Assembly: GCF_003063625.1 (NCBI RefSeq)
Contig: NZ_CP026604.1
Coordinates: 1,116,001 to 1,180,000, forward strand
DNA length: 64,000 bases
Source of the DNA: Saccharobesus litoralis
Lineage (GTDB): Bacteria > Pseudomonadota > Gammaproteobacteria > Enterobacterales > Alteromonadaceae
Reading direction: 5' to 3'
Shown here: in pieces, positions 7,856 through 15,690 of the stretch
How the letters are laid out: every line of letters begins with the position of its first letter
Numbering within the stretch: the first letter of the stretch is position 1
The notes under the pieces: model-generated
Told to the model about the DNA's origin: nothing
Database searches by the model: none
Seen by the model: the letters and a program-made list of their open reading frames with translations, nothing else
Made by a program: the position numbers and the translations under genes

Positions 7856-10800
7856 TTAAAAATTCACCCTGATACCTAAACGGAATTGACGGCCGGTTTT
7901 GTAATTACTAACTGTACGCTTAGTAGTTACATTGCTATCTTCCATTGGATTACCTTCATTGAATAATACTGGTACCAGTTTACCTTTAAGATCATTTGAA
8001 CTCTGAATTTGGTCCCAAGTAGCAGGTGTTGCATCGTCTTCAGATACACTGATAACTTGCCCTTCTGAGTCTAAGTAATTGCCATCGGCATTCTGTAACT
8101 TATCACCCAAATCAAATTCTGTGCTAGTAAAGAAAATTCTATTATCAACATTTGTTAGGTTTAATGCATTAAAACTCAAGCTGATACGATTGTTAACTTT
8201 ATAATTGAACGCAAAATCTAATTGTGACTTTTCATCTAACCATAAGCGGCCTGCTTCGAGGCGGTCTACAAACTGTATACCACTATAGCGGTGCGTTAAA
8301 CGCATAGAATTACCGGCTTTTTGCCAATATAAAGATGTATTTGCAGAATGTTTAGGGGTAAACTTCTGAGGTACACCATCTAAATAACTATCTGTGATTT
8401 CTAAATAAGTTGGGTCAGACTCTGTTTTTGCATAGGTGTAGTTAAAGTCCATTCCAAGACCACTTAACACACCAGGTAAGAAATCATAAGTCTGACGATA
8501 ACCAAACTCTAAACCTTTAGAGCGGGTTGAAGCGCCATTGACTTTAAACTCTACTACGACTTCATCACAACCTAAGTGCATTGGACTAGTGATTTGACCT
8601 TTAACATAACGATTAGGCATACAGTAGACATTGTCTTCAGCTGAGTACTTGTCGTTTACGATAGGTGCGTCCGCGCTTAAAGTTTCATCATGAGAAATCA
8701 GTAAATCTTCATAAGTTAGCTCTGTTGTATCATAAGCAGTTCGCATATCGCGGTAATAAAACAACTCTCGAACATTTTCAGGAAAATCTGACATATCTTT
8801 TTTAAAGAATGCTAAAGATAGCTGACCTTCTTTATTGAAATACCATTCAAAAGATAAATCTAAGTTTTTAGATTGCAGAGGCTTAAGTTTCGGGTTTGGA
8901 GCAGTCATATTTGATTGAGATAGTCCCCAAACATTCTCATTTAAGCGAAATCCTGGACGTAAATCATCAAAGACTGGTCTAGACATAGTTTTGGATGCAG
9001 CAAAACGAGTAATCAAGTTATCAGTTAATTGATAATTTAAGTTTAAGCTAGGCAACCAAATATCGCTCTCGCCTTCACCTTCACTGTCGTAAGTGCGTAA
9101 ATATTTTTCCTTATCCAAAGCAGTGGAGTTATCAGCATGCCTAAAGCCCCACCACCAGCCACGATTGCTATTGGCTTGATCGTAATTTATGTACTCAATT
9201 TGATTTTGGCCATTAACATTGACACTACGCTCACCAACGCGGGGATCATAGCAAGGGTACTGGTTTGGTACCGTTTGACCAGCTGAGTAAATTTCACCTG
9301 TCCTAATATCAGTAATAGTATGTTCATCTGGAACAATACCAGTACCATCAATCAGCATAGACTGAGTCTGTACATCATATACGTTAGGGCACTCAGGCAT
9401 ATTAGGATCGATGTCAGGATTAGTAAATAAGCCACGTTCTACCATAGAAACTGGATCAAAGATTCCATCACCACTATAGAAGTTTATTGCTGATTTACCT
9501 TTTTTAGCTTGGATCTCAGTATGAACAAAACGAGTACCTAGATCACCAGTTAGACGCCCATCAAGAAATTCAAAATTGAGTTTGGCATATAATGAATAGT
9601 TATCTTGAATAGTTTGACGGCTTTGAGAATCGTCTGTTACAAGCCTATAGTCCGGTAACGAGAAAACAGCCGAAAATGCTTTACGAGCATCAATCAATGG
9701 CCACCCGTTTTCTACAAAACCAAGACTATACTTTGAATCTTTAGCTACTAAACCATCCATCCAATCGTCATATGGAAATGACTGATTGACATCCATTACT
9801 TCATTTATTGTAAACGTCGATAGTTTAGTACTAGTTATCGGACGCTGAGTAACTGGATCAAAGACTGTAGCCGTTTTATCGTCAAAGCGACCATTTTGAC
9901 GGTGTACATCTTTATCACGTTGTGAAATTTTAAAACCTGTTTCAAACTTGGTAATTCCAGCAAAGTCTACATCCCAGTCCAAGTCAACATATAGACTTTT
10001 GTTAGTATCTAACGTATAGCCATCATTAAGGCTTAATCCACCTAAATGCTGCGCATAAGGGTCGGTAGGAATGAATGTCGTAGTCGGGCGACCTCGCTGG
10101 CTACCGCCTGGAGTTCTAACAAATGACCCTTCACCTACTACCATTTGGCAATCACCGGTAGTACAGTCTATACCAACTGGTTGCAATTCATCCAACGGTA
10201 CATCTTTTAGCTCATCGCGATGAAGCATTTGCCATGTAGCAGAGCTAACACTTGAATTATCGATAACATCAAATTCTGTTTGTGAGTAACCCGCTTTTAC
10301 TTCCAAATACAAACTATCAGTAAGCCATTGCTCAAGTGTTAATGTAGCAACTTTGTTGGTTGTTTCGTTTTGTTCTTGCGAGCGATTTAACTGACCTTGT
10401 TGAAAACGATTTAATGACTTAACCAAAGTACGCATTTCAGTGTCAACAGTCCACCAATCTTCTTGAGGATCAGCTTGAGTTGGGAAATAAATAACTTCTC
10501 CATTTTCATCTAATTGAGGTGGTCGATTTTGTCCCCAGCCAGGTACAGGTACAACCGTAACAACATCATCCTTGTTAAAAATTTGCCCCTGAGTCAAATT
10601 AATTTCATCGACCTTACCATTAAATATATTCGGCATATTCGTACGTATTCTGTGATCGTCACGAATGATCTGTTGATAAGAATAACTCAAATCTAGCTGA
10701 ATATTAGTCGAATCGTTAGGCGCGAATTGAAAACCAGAAGTTAGAGTATGTCTATCTCGCTGATTTTGCTTAAGACTATAGGTTAAATCATTTTTAACCA

Positions 10801-11611
10801 ATACTCGGTCGCCACCATAAATTAAATTACCGTCCATATCACGAGCTACAGGTTCTTCTGAACCATCAACATTCCAACGCTGATACAAATCTAAAACTTG
10901 ATAAGGACTATTTCTGCTACTTCCGACTTCATCACGACGAATAGCTTGTGTCTCATTCGCAGCTGTGAAAATAACGCCGAAAGTTTCATCAAAGAATTTT
11001 TTAGAAAATGAGCCGCTGATTTTATTATCATATTTATCAGCATATTCGTTATATCGTCCTTGGACAGTAATGTTAGCTCGATCATTTTTTAAATCTAACG
11101 GTCTAGCTGTTTTTAGTACGACGTTTGCGCCTAATGACCCCTCGTCATGATCAGCACTGGACGTTTTATACACATTGATTTGAGATAACACATCAGCTGA
11201 AAATGCACTCAAATCGACCGAGTTGTTTTCATCTGAGCTGGTCAGTGACACACCATTTAAAGATATGTTGTTAAAATCCGACTGAGCACCTCGAACTGAG
11301 ATTTTTGTTCCCTCGCCGTCATCAGTTTGAATCGATACACCAGTCACACGCGATAATGCGTCAGCGATGTTCTGGTCGGTAGTTTTACCTATATCTTCAG
11401 CAAAAATTGAATCAACAATTGTTGCCGAGTTACGTTTTTCGTTAATTGATTTTAAAATACTGCCGCGGAAGCCCGTGACTTCGATCACTTCAGTATCTTC
11501 TTCTTTATCTTTTTTGTCGTCTTCTGCAGCATAAGCCACCATACTCGCGCTACTGGCTAGTATCGCTAGAGATAGTGCACTTAGCTTAAATCGTTCTCTA
11601 GTGTTGGACAT
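7856..11611 (-). CDS. TonB-dependent outer-membrane receptor, polysaccharide-uptake type
   Basis: 1251 residues with a signal peptide ending AYA-AED. The plug domain starts near 45 with EVIEVTGFRGSI, then NIADALSRVTGVSIQ and the VSVRG-like KISVRGAQSDFN, as in the Xanthomonas/Caulobacter-type receptors of carbohydrate loci. A long beta-barrel follows and ends with the terminal aromatic strand LGIRVNF. It is longer than most relatives (about 900-1000 residues), with large extracellular loops. A strong ribosome site (GAGGAAAGG) precedes the start. It is the first gene of an operon with the BIG2/CBM lipoprotein, and two copies of the ATTGTtwACAAT palindrome lie in its upstream region. It most likely imports agaro- or porphyran-oligosaccharides; the ligand is inferred from neighbours. 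Confidence 0.9.
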   Translation of the reverse strand: MSNTRERFKLSALSLAILASSASMVAYAAEDDKKDKEEDTEVIEVTGFRGSILKSINEKRNSATIVDSIFAEDIGKTTDQNIADALSRVTGVSIQTDDGEGTKISVRGAQSDFNNISLNGVSLTSSDENNSVDLSAFSADVLSQINVYKTSSADHDEGSLGANVVLKTARPLDLKNDRANITVQGRYNEYADKYDNKISGSFSKKFFDETFGVIFTAANETQAIRRDEVGSSRNSPYQVLDLYQRWNVDGSEEPVARDMDGNLIYGGDRVLVKNDLTYSLKQNQRDRHTLTSGFQFAPNDSTNIQLDLSYSYQQIIRDDHRIRTNMPNIFNGKVDEINLTQGQIFNKDDVVTVVPVPGWGQNRPPQLDENGEVIYFPTQADPQEDWWTVDTEMRTLVKSLNRFQQGQLNRSQEQNETTNKVATLTLEQWLTDSLYLEVKAGYSQTEFDVIDNSSVSSATWQMLHRDELKDVPLDELQPVGIDCTTGDCQMVVGEGSFVRTPGGSQRGRPTTTFIPTDPYAQHLGGLSLNDGYTLDTNKSLYVDLDWDVDFAGITKFETGFKISQRDKDVHRQNGRFDDKTATVFDPVTQRPITSTKLSTFTINEVMDVNQSFPYDDWMDGLVAKDSKYSLGFVENGWPLIDARKAFSAVFSLPDYRLVTDDSQSRQTIQDNYSLYAKLNFEFLDGRLTGDLGTRFVHTEIQAKKGKSAINFYSGDGIFDPVSMVERGLFTNPDIDPNMPECPNVYDVQTQSMLIDGTGIVPDEHTITDIRTGEIYSAGQTVPNQYPCYDPRVGERSVNVNGQNQIEYINYDQANSNRGWWWGFRHADNSTALDKEKYLRTYDSEGEGESDIWLPSLNLNYQLTDNLITRFAASKTMSRPVFDDLRPGFRLNENVWGLSQSNMTAPNPKLKPLQSKNLDLSFEWYFNKEGQLSLAFFKKDMSDFPENVRELFYYRDMRTAYDTTELTYEDLLISHDETLSADAPIVNDKYSAEDNVYCMPNRYVKGQITSPMHLGCDEVVVEFKVNGASTRSKGLEFGYRQTYDFLPGVLSGLGMDFNYTYAKTESDPTYLEITDSYLDGVPQKFTPKHSANTSLYWQKAGNSMRLTHRYSGIQFVDRLEAGRLWLDEKSQLDFAFNYKVNNRISLSFNALNLTNVDNRIFFTSTEFDLGDKLQNADGNYLDSEGQVISVSEDDATPATWDQIQSSNDLKGKLVPVLFNEGNPMEDSNVTTKRTVSNYKTGRQFRLGIRVNF

Positions 11612-11838
11612 CTGTACCTTTCCTCAAAGAATTTTTTATTTGTTGAACCACATTGTGTTGTTCATCGAGTCTTTGTTTTTATTTTTATAAAACTGTTAAG
11701 TCCTTCTTAACCTCAACTGTTCCATTTGATGTAACCATTATCAAAAAGCTGCTAACCACCAATCAATAAAGACCAAACAAAGGACTCACCAATGATCAAC
11801 AAATAAATCAAATTACATCAACATCAAGTTTACATAGA

Positions 11839-11850
11839 ATTGTTTACAAT
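11839..11850. promoter_or_regulatory. Putative GntR-type operator, site 1
   Basis: ATTGTTTACAAT, a perfect ATTGT/ACAAT inverted repeat about 230 bp upstream of the TonB receptor start. It is identical to the site at 32106-32117. Confidence 0.6.
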
Positions 11851-11914
11851 ACACAACCCCAAATCCAAAATTTTTGATTAAAATATGATTCTTATTTTTT
11901 ATAAATAATTATAA

Positions 11915-11926
11915 ATTGTTAACAAT
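11915..11926. promoter_or_regulatory. Putative GntR-type operator, site 2
   Basis: ATTGTTAACAAT, a perfect 12-bp palindrome between the receptor and the GntR gene, identical to the site at 25073-25084. Confidence 0.62.
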
Positions 11927-12197
11927 AATGCATATAAAACGGCTTTATTCCACATAAATCACTTTAAATACAATGAGTTAACTTTTTTACGGTTAAACGC
12001 TAACAACGAAACTTAACTTTTGTTACCTGTTGACAATGAGTTTTTATGAGGCAATATGATGCACAAGACGAGCGGTATACTTCATTAATTTATTGCTAGT
12101 CGCATTATTTAACCGAATTAACACATACAAAAAACAATAGAATTGAATACAAGTGTAGTCGCTTTTGTTGTAGATACACTGAAACGAGGTAATTATT

Positions 12198-12803
12198 TTG
12201 AACGTTCGCAGAATTAGCTCTATTCAAAGCCAAATTGCTGACATTTTACGAGCTGAGATTATTTCCGGTGAATTACCCGTTGGTGAAAAACTGAATGAGT
12301 TGGAACTAGCTAAACGTTTTGGTGTATCGCGCGGCCCTATTCGTGACGTTTTACTGTTACTAGGTAAAGAGGGTTTAACTTTGACCAAAGGTAGTGCGGG
12401 TACCTGTGTTGCCCAGCCTATGGACAGTAAAGTTGAAAAAGTATTAAACGACGTACGCTTAAAAATTGAAGAATTTGCCATTAAGCAGTTAAAGCAAGAT
12501 GCAACCCATGATGATATTGCTAACTTAGAATCGATTCTTAACCGCATGAGCTTGCATTGCGACCGAGCCGAAAGCATGGACTTTATTAATGCCGATATTG
12601 ATTTTCACAAATACTGTGTTGAGCAAGCCGGTGGCACAGATTTAGTGAATGTTTGGTATCCGATTGTGTTGCGTATGCATATGAATAAAGGCTTAGCCGA
12701 GATCAATGCGCATGATGTTGAAGAGCATGCGGCCATTATTAATGCATTAAAAGAAAAAGACAGCAAAGCTGCGATAACTGCGCTACGACAGAATATTAAG
12801 TAA
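12198..12803 (+). CDS. GntR family transcriptional regulator, FCD subfamily
   Basis: 201 residues. The start is a TTG at 12198, 8 bp after an ACGAGG ribosome site. Residues ~8-70 form the GntR winged helix (SQIADILRAEIISGELPVGEKL, then ELAKRFGVSRGPIRDVLLLLGKEGLT). Residues ~80-201 are an all-helical FCD-type effector domain with DIDFHKYCVEQAGG and the metal/ligand histidine pattern (DFH, RMHM, EEHAAI). FCD regulators sense sugar acids and related metabolites and bind palindromes of the form TnGTnnACnA. That form occurs seven times upstream of genes in this locus, so the protein is the best candidate for the local regulator. At 201 residues it is slightly short for the family, but the helices are all present. 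Regulon control is inference. Confidence 0.88.
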   Translation: MNVRRISSIQSQIADILRAEIISGELPVGEKLNELELAKRFGVSRGPIRDVLLLLGKEGLTLTKGSAGTCVAQPMDSKVEKVLNDVRLKIEEFAIKQLKQDATHDDIANLESILNRMSLHCDRAESMDFINADIDFHKYCVEQAGGTDLVNVWYPIVLRMHMNKGLAEINAHDVEEHAAIINALKEKDSKAAITALRQNIK

Positions 12804-12922
12804 AGAATTACCTGTGCTTACGAACACTTAATAAGTGTTCGAGGTGATCTAACGTACATATGCGTTAGCCTAGGCGCTTCTCTCGGGAGTAATCCCAACA
12901 TTTTGTGTTATGTTGTGTGTTC
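12804..12922 (+). other. Hairpin-rich untranslated region after the GntR gene, possible small RNA
   Basis: Between the stop codon and the terminator lie a perfect inverted repeat CGAACACTTA/TAAGTGTTCG at 12821-12841 and a second one CTAACG/CGTTAG around 12850-12866. Such ordered stems before a strong terminator could be a long structured 3' UTR or a separate small RNA. No known RNA family is recognised. Confidence 0.3.
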
Positions 12923-12951
12923 GCCGCTTCAATTTGAGGCGGCTTTTTTTT
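12923..12951 (+). terminator. Rho-independent terminator after the GntR gene
   Basis: Stem GCCGCTTCA pairing with TGAGGCGGC (one G-T pair), followed by eight T. It is about 120 bp after the regulator stop codon. Confidence 0.88.
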
Positions 12952-13045
12952 AATTGTACGAATAGGTTGGCTTATTCCGCTTAACTCTTATTTAGCAACT
13001 TTTTATAAAACTTTACCTTGATTAAATTGATAACAATTCACAAAG

Positions 13046-13057
13046 ATTGTTAACTAT
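13046..13057. promoter_or_regulatory. Putative GntR-type operator, site 3
   Basis: ATTGTTAACTAT, one mismatch to the perfect palindrome. It lies 85 bp upstream of the PhoD-like gene start. Confidence 0.5.
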
Positions 13058-13141
13058 ATTATATTTACATTAATCAAATTAACTCATTTAGCACAAATTA
13101 GGCTATGAGTTTTAAGCGCACATATTTAGTAAGGTTTATAT

Positions 13142-15502
13142 ATGAGTAATAACATTTCGCGCCGCAGTGCATTAAAGCTAGCCGTTGCTGGCCTCGCGAC
13201 AAGTGCTATCGGCTGTTCGAGTACAACCTCATCCAACACTCAACCTGTAGCAAATCAAGTATTAGATAAACCCGTTACTGATGCATGGGGCAATACATTT
13301 GATCGCATGTGGATAGGTGGAGAGTATTGGGCCAACCCTATGGAGAATTGGCGCATTATTGATGGCGGCGCAGAATGTACCGTAACGGGCGGTAATCGCA
13401 GTATTCATTCTTTAACTCATCAATTAGTTAATCCAGATGCGGCATTTTCCATCTCAGTTAACATCAAAAAAGCTGAAATTGGCAAAAATGATGGTGGCGC
13501 CGCGATACGTGTTGGTGTGCAAAGCGATATTAACGACCATCGCAGCAATGTATTTGTGCAAACCGGTTTAGATGCCGGTATTGTTAATGGGCAGTTGGTT
13601 TTAGGGAAATTACGCGCAAAGCTCAGCCATGCCATCAACCATCAACAAATCAACTTAACTTTAACTGGTGAACCGCGTTTAGGTGTTATTGCTGTCAAAG
13701 TAGTGGCGACCGATACAGCTACTGGTAAACAACTAGGGATGTTGGAAGATTTTATCGCAGAAGATAAAGTCATGGGTAACGTCGCTGTTGTTAGTAACTT
13801 CACCTCATCTGCCAGCAAAGCTCATATACCGAATGGTACTCGCTACCGTTTCACCGATTGGCAAATGGCTGGTGCGGCATTTAATAACAAACCAGAGCAA
13901 AAATTTGGTCCAATTTTATGGACCATGTATACCTTAAGCGATACGCGCACCAGCGAAGGCTTTGTAATGAAGCTAAGCGCATTAACCGGTCCTATGGGTA
14001 AGCAAGACAGCCAAGAAGTCGAGCTACAAATTAAGAAAGACGGTATTTGGCAATCGTTAGGTACAGAACGACTAGACACAGACGCTTGGGTTGCCACGTT
14101 CCGTATTGCCAATTGGCAAGAAGCAAGCGATACGCCGTACCGCGTGGTTTATAAAGAAAAACAACGCGATGGCAGTATTAAGCCTGATATTTACGAAGGT
14201 AAAGTCCGCGCTAACCCAGTTGGTCGACAAATGCGCATGGCGGGTTTAACTTGTCAAAACGATTACGCCTTCCCTTATGCACCTGTCGCTGAAAATGTCG
14301 TCAAAATGGATCCCGATTTAGTTTATTTCTCGGGTGATCAGCTATATGAAAACCATGGTGGTTACGGCGTAAAATACGGGCCAGCTAAAGATTCCATCAA
14401 CAATTACTTACGTAAGTATTATCAATTTGGTTGGGCATTTCGCGAGGCTATGCGTAATGCGCCGACTGTCGTTTTGCCAGATGACCATGACATTTTACAA
14501 GGTAATTTGTGGGGTGAAGGCGGAATCAAAATGGCCGATGAGTCAATTGCCTCTGGCCGCACCGATAATGCCGGTGGTTACATTGCGCCTATCCGTGTTG
14601 TTAACGCCGTGCATAAAACCCATACTGCTCATCATCCTGATCCGATTGACCCAACGCCATCAGCGCGAGGGATGAGTGTGTATTATACCGATATGGTGTA
14701 TGGCGACGTCAGCTTTGCCATTATTGGTGACAGGCAATGGAAAAGTGGCCCAGAACACTTAGGTATTGAAGTGGGAATAACCGGTGAAGGTGAAGATCCG
14801 CATTTTATTAACCCTGCATTCGATCGCCAAGACATGGAGCTACTGGGCAAACGCCAAGAAGACTTTTTAGAAAAATGGGGCAAAGACTGGCGTGGGCACA
14901 AGCTTAAAGCGGTACTTAGCCAAACCGTGTTCGCGGCAATTTGTACCCATCAACCTCGCCCTAACAAGTTTTTGAAATACGATTTTGATAGTAGTGGTTG
15001 GCCAGCCGGCGCACGTAACCGCGCAATTGAAATTATGCGCGAGTCCAAAGCATTACATATCTGTGGCGATACGCATTTAGGCAGCTTAACTCAATATGGC
15101 GTTAAGCAACAACGCGACAGTAACTGGGCGTTCTGTACTCCGGCGATTGCCGCAGGTTGGCCACGTTGGTGGAATCCAGATACGCTGAACTTTCCAGTGA
15201 ATAATCGTCCGTCACACGGCATTGCCCATACTGGTGAATACCTAGATGCCTTTGGCAACAACATGTACGTCTATGCGGTAGGTAACCCTATCGTTGGTAA
15301 ATCGGGTAATCGTTATATTAAGGCGCACGAAAAAGGCAGTGGTTTTGGCTTTATCTTGTTTGATACCGAGGCTAAAACTTACACCACCCAAGCTTATCGT
15401 TTTTTAGTTGATGTGACCGATGGCAAAGCTAGCAATCAATTCCCTGGCTGGCCTGTCACCATTCATCAGGAAGAAAATATAGGTAAAAACCGTATTAGTT
15501 AA
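13142..15502 (+). CDS. Tat-exported PhoD-like metallophosphoesterase with LamG-like N-terminal domain
   Basis: 786 residues with a twin-arginine signal (SRRSALKLAV) that also carries a lipobox-like AIGC. Residues ~50-240 form a beta-sandwich-like domain (GGEYWANPMENWRI, GGAAIRVGVQSD) similar to LamG/DUF1080 modules that bind sugars. Residues ~270-786 are a PhoD-type metallophosphoesterase: FSGDQLYE near 396, LPDDHD near 445, CGDTHLG near 641. PhoD enzymes are Ca/Fe-dependent phosphodiesterases or alkaline phosphatases. Association with an agarase next door and the sugar-binding-like N-domain suggest action on a substituted polysaccharide or on phosphate release at the cell surface. An AAGG ribosome site and a putative operator precede it. 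Family sure; role in glycan breakdown is inference. Confidence 0.82.
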   Translation: MSNNISRRSALKLAVAGLATSAIGCSSTTSSNTQPVANQVLDKPVTDAWGNTFDRMWIGGEYWANPMENWRIIDGGAECTVTGGNRSIHSLTHQLVNPDAAFSISVNIKKAEIGKNDGGAAIRVGVQSDINDHRSNVFVQTGLDAGIVNGQLVLGKLRAKLSHAINHQQINLTLTGEPRLGVIAVKVVATDTATGKQLGMLEDFIAEDKVMGNVAVVSNFTSSASKAHIPNGTRYRFTDWQMAGAAFNNKPEQKFGPILWTMYTLSDTRTSEGFVMKLSALTGPMGKQDSQEVELQIKKDGIWQSLGTERLDTDAWVATFRIANWQEASDTPYRVVYKEKQRDGSIKPDIYEGKVRANPVGRQMRMAGLTCQNDYAFPYAPVAENVVKMDPDLVYFSGDQLYENHGGYGVKYGPAKDSINNYLRKYYQFGWAFREAMRNAPTVVLPDDHDILQGNLWGEGGIKMADESIASGRTDNAGGYIAPIRVVNAVHKTHTAHHPDPIDPTPSARGMSVYYTDMVYGDVSFAIIGDRQWKSGPEHLGIEVGITGEGEDPHFINPAFDRQDMELLGKRQEDFLEKWGKDWRGHKLKAVLSQTVFAAICTHQPRPNKFLKYDFDSSGWPAGARNRAIEIMRESKALHICGDTHLGSLTQYGVKQQRDSNWAFCTPAIAAGWPRWWNPDTLNFPVNNRPSHGIAHTGEYLDAFGNNMYVYAVGNPIVGKSGNRYIKAHEKGSGFGFILFDTEAKTYTTQAYRFLVDVTDGKASNQFPGWPVTIHQEENIGKNRIS

Positions 15503-15516
15503 TAGTCAGTCGAGTC

Positions 15517-15541
15517 TTCCCAAAATAAGTATTTTGGGGAA
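15517..15541. repeat. Inverted repeat after the PhoD-like gene
   Basis: TTCCCAAAATA pairs with TATTTTGGGGAA around a short loop, 15 bp after the stop codon. No T-tract follows, so it may be an mRNA-stabilising hairpin rather than a full terminator. Confidence 0.5.
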
Positions 15542-15580
15542 CACGACTTACAAAACTAATTATCTTTAAAACATAGAGCG

Positions 15581-15659
15581 ACTTCAGGCTGAGCTCGTCG
15601 AAGCCAGTGTACGAATTTAAGTACCAACACTTCGACTGCTTCGCGCTCAGTGTGAGGTT
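15581..15659. repeat. Imperfect inverted-repeat intergenic element
   Basis: Two arms, TTCAGGCTGAGCTCGTCGAAG and a rearranged reverse complement containing CTTCGACTGCTTCGCGCTCAG, flank a 25-bp centre. The layout is that of the dispersed 'TTCGAC...GCTCAG' palindromic elements common between genes in marine gammaproteobacteria. It lies between the PhoD-like and agarase genes. Confidence 0.5.
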
Positions 15660-15690
15660 GAATCTCAATTTAATGTTTTGAGTATATAAA

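Larger units (their letters stand above)
11612..12197. promoter_or_regulatory. Divergent control region between TonB receptor and GntR regulator
   Basis: 586 bp, very AT-rich, with no credible gene. It holds two palindromes (11839-11850 and 11915-11926) that match the operator form seen elsewhere in the locus. Both are placed to control the receptor operon and possibly the regulator gene itself. Confidence 0.6.

Noticed and set aside
7856-11611. Siderophore receptor linked to the NRPS
   Set aside because: The receptor is 24 kb away beyond an IS and in an operon with a sugar-binding-like lipoprotein, and its type is that of polysaccharide loci.
12018-12040. Further GntR-type operator near TTGTTACCTGTTGACAA
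   Set aside because: The arms are interrupted by extra bases and do not fit the 12-bp spacing of the other seven sites.
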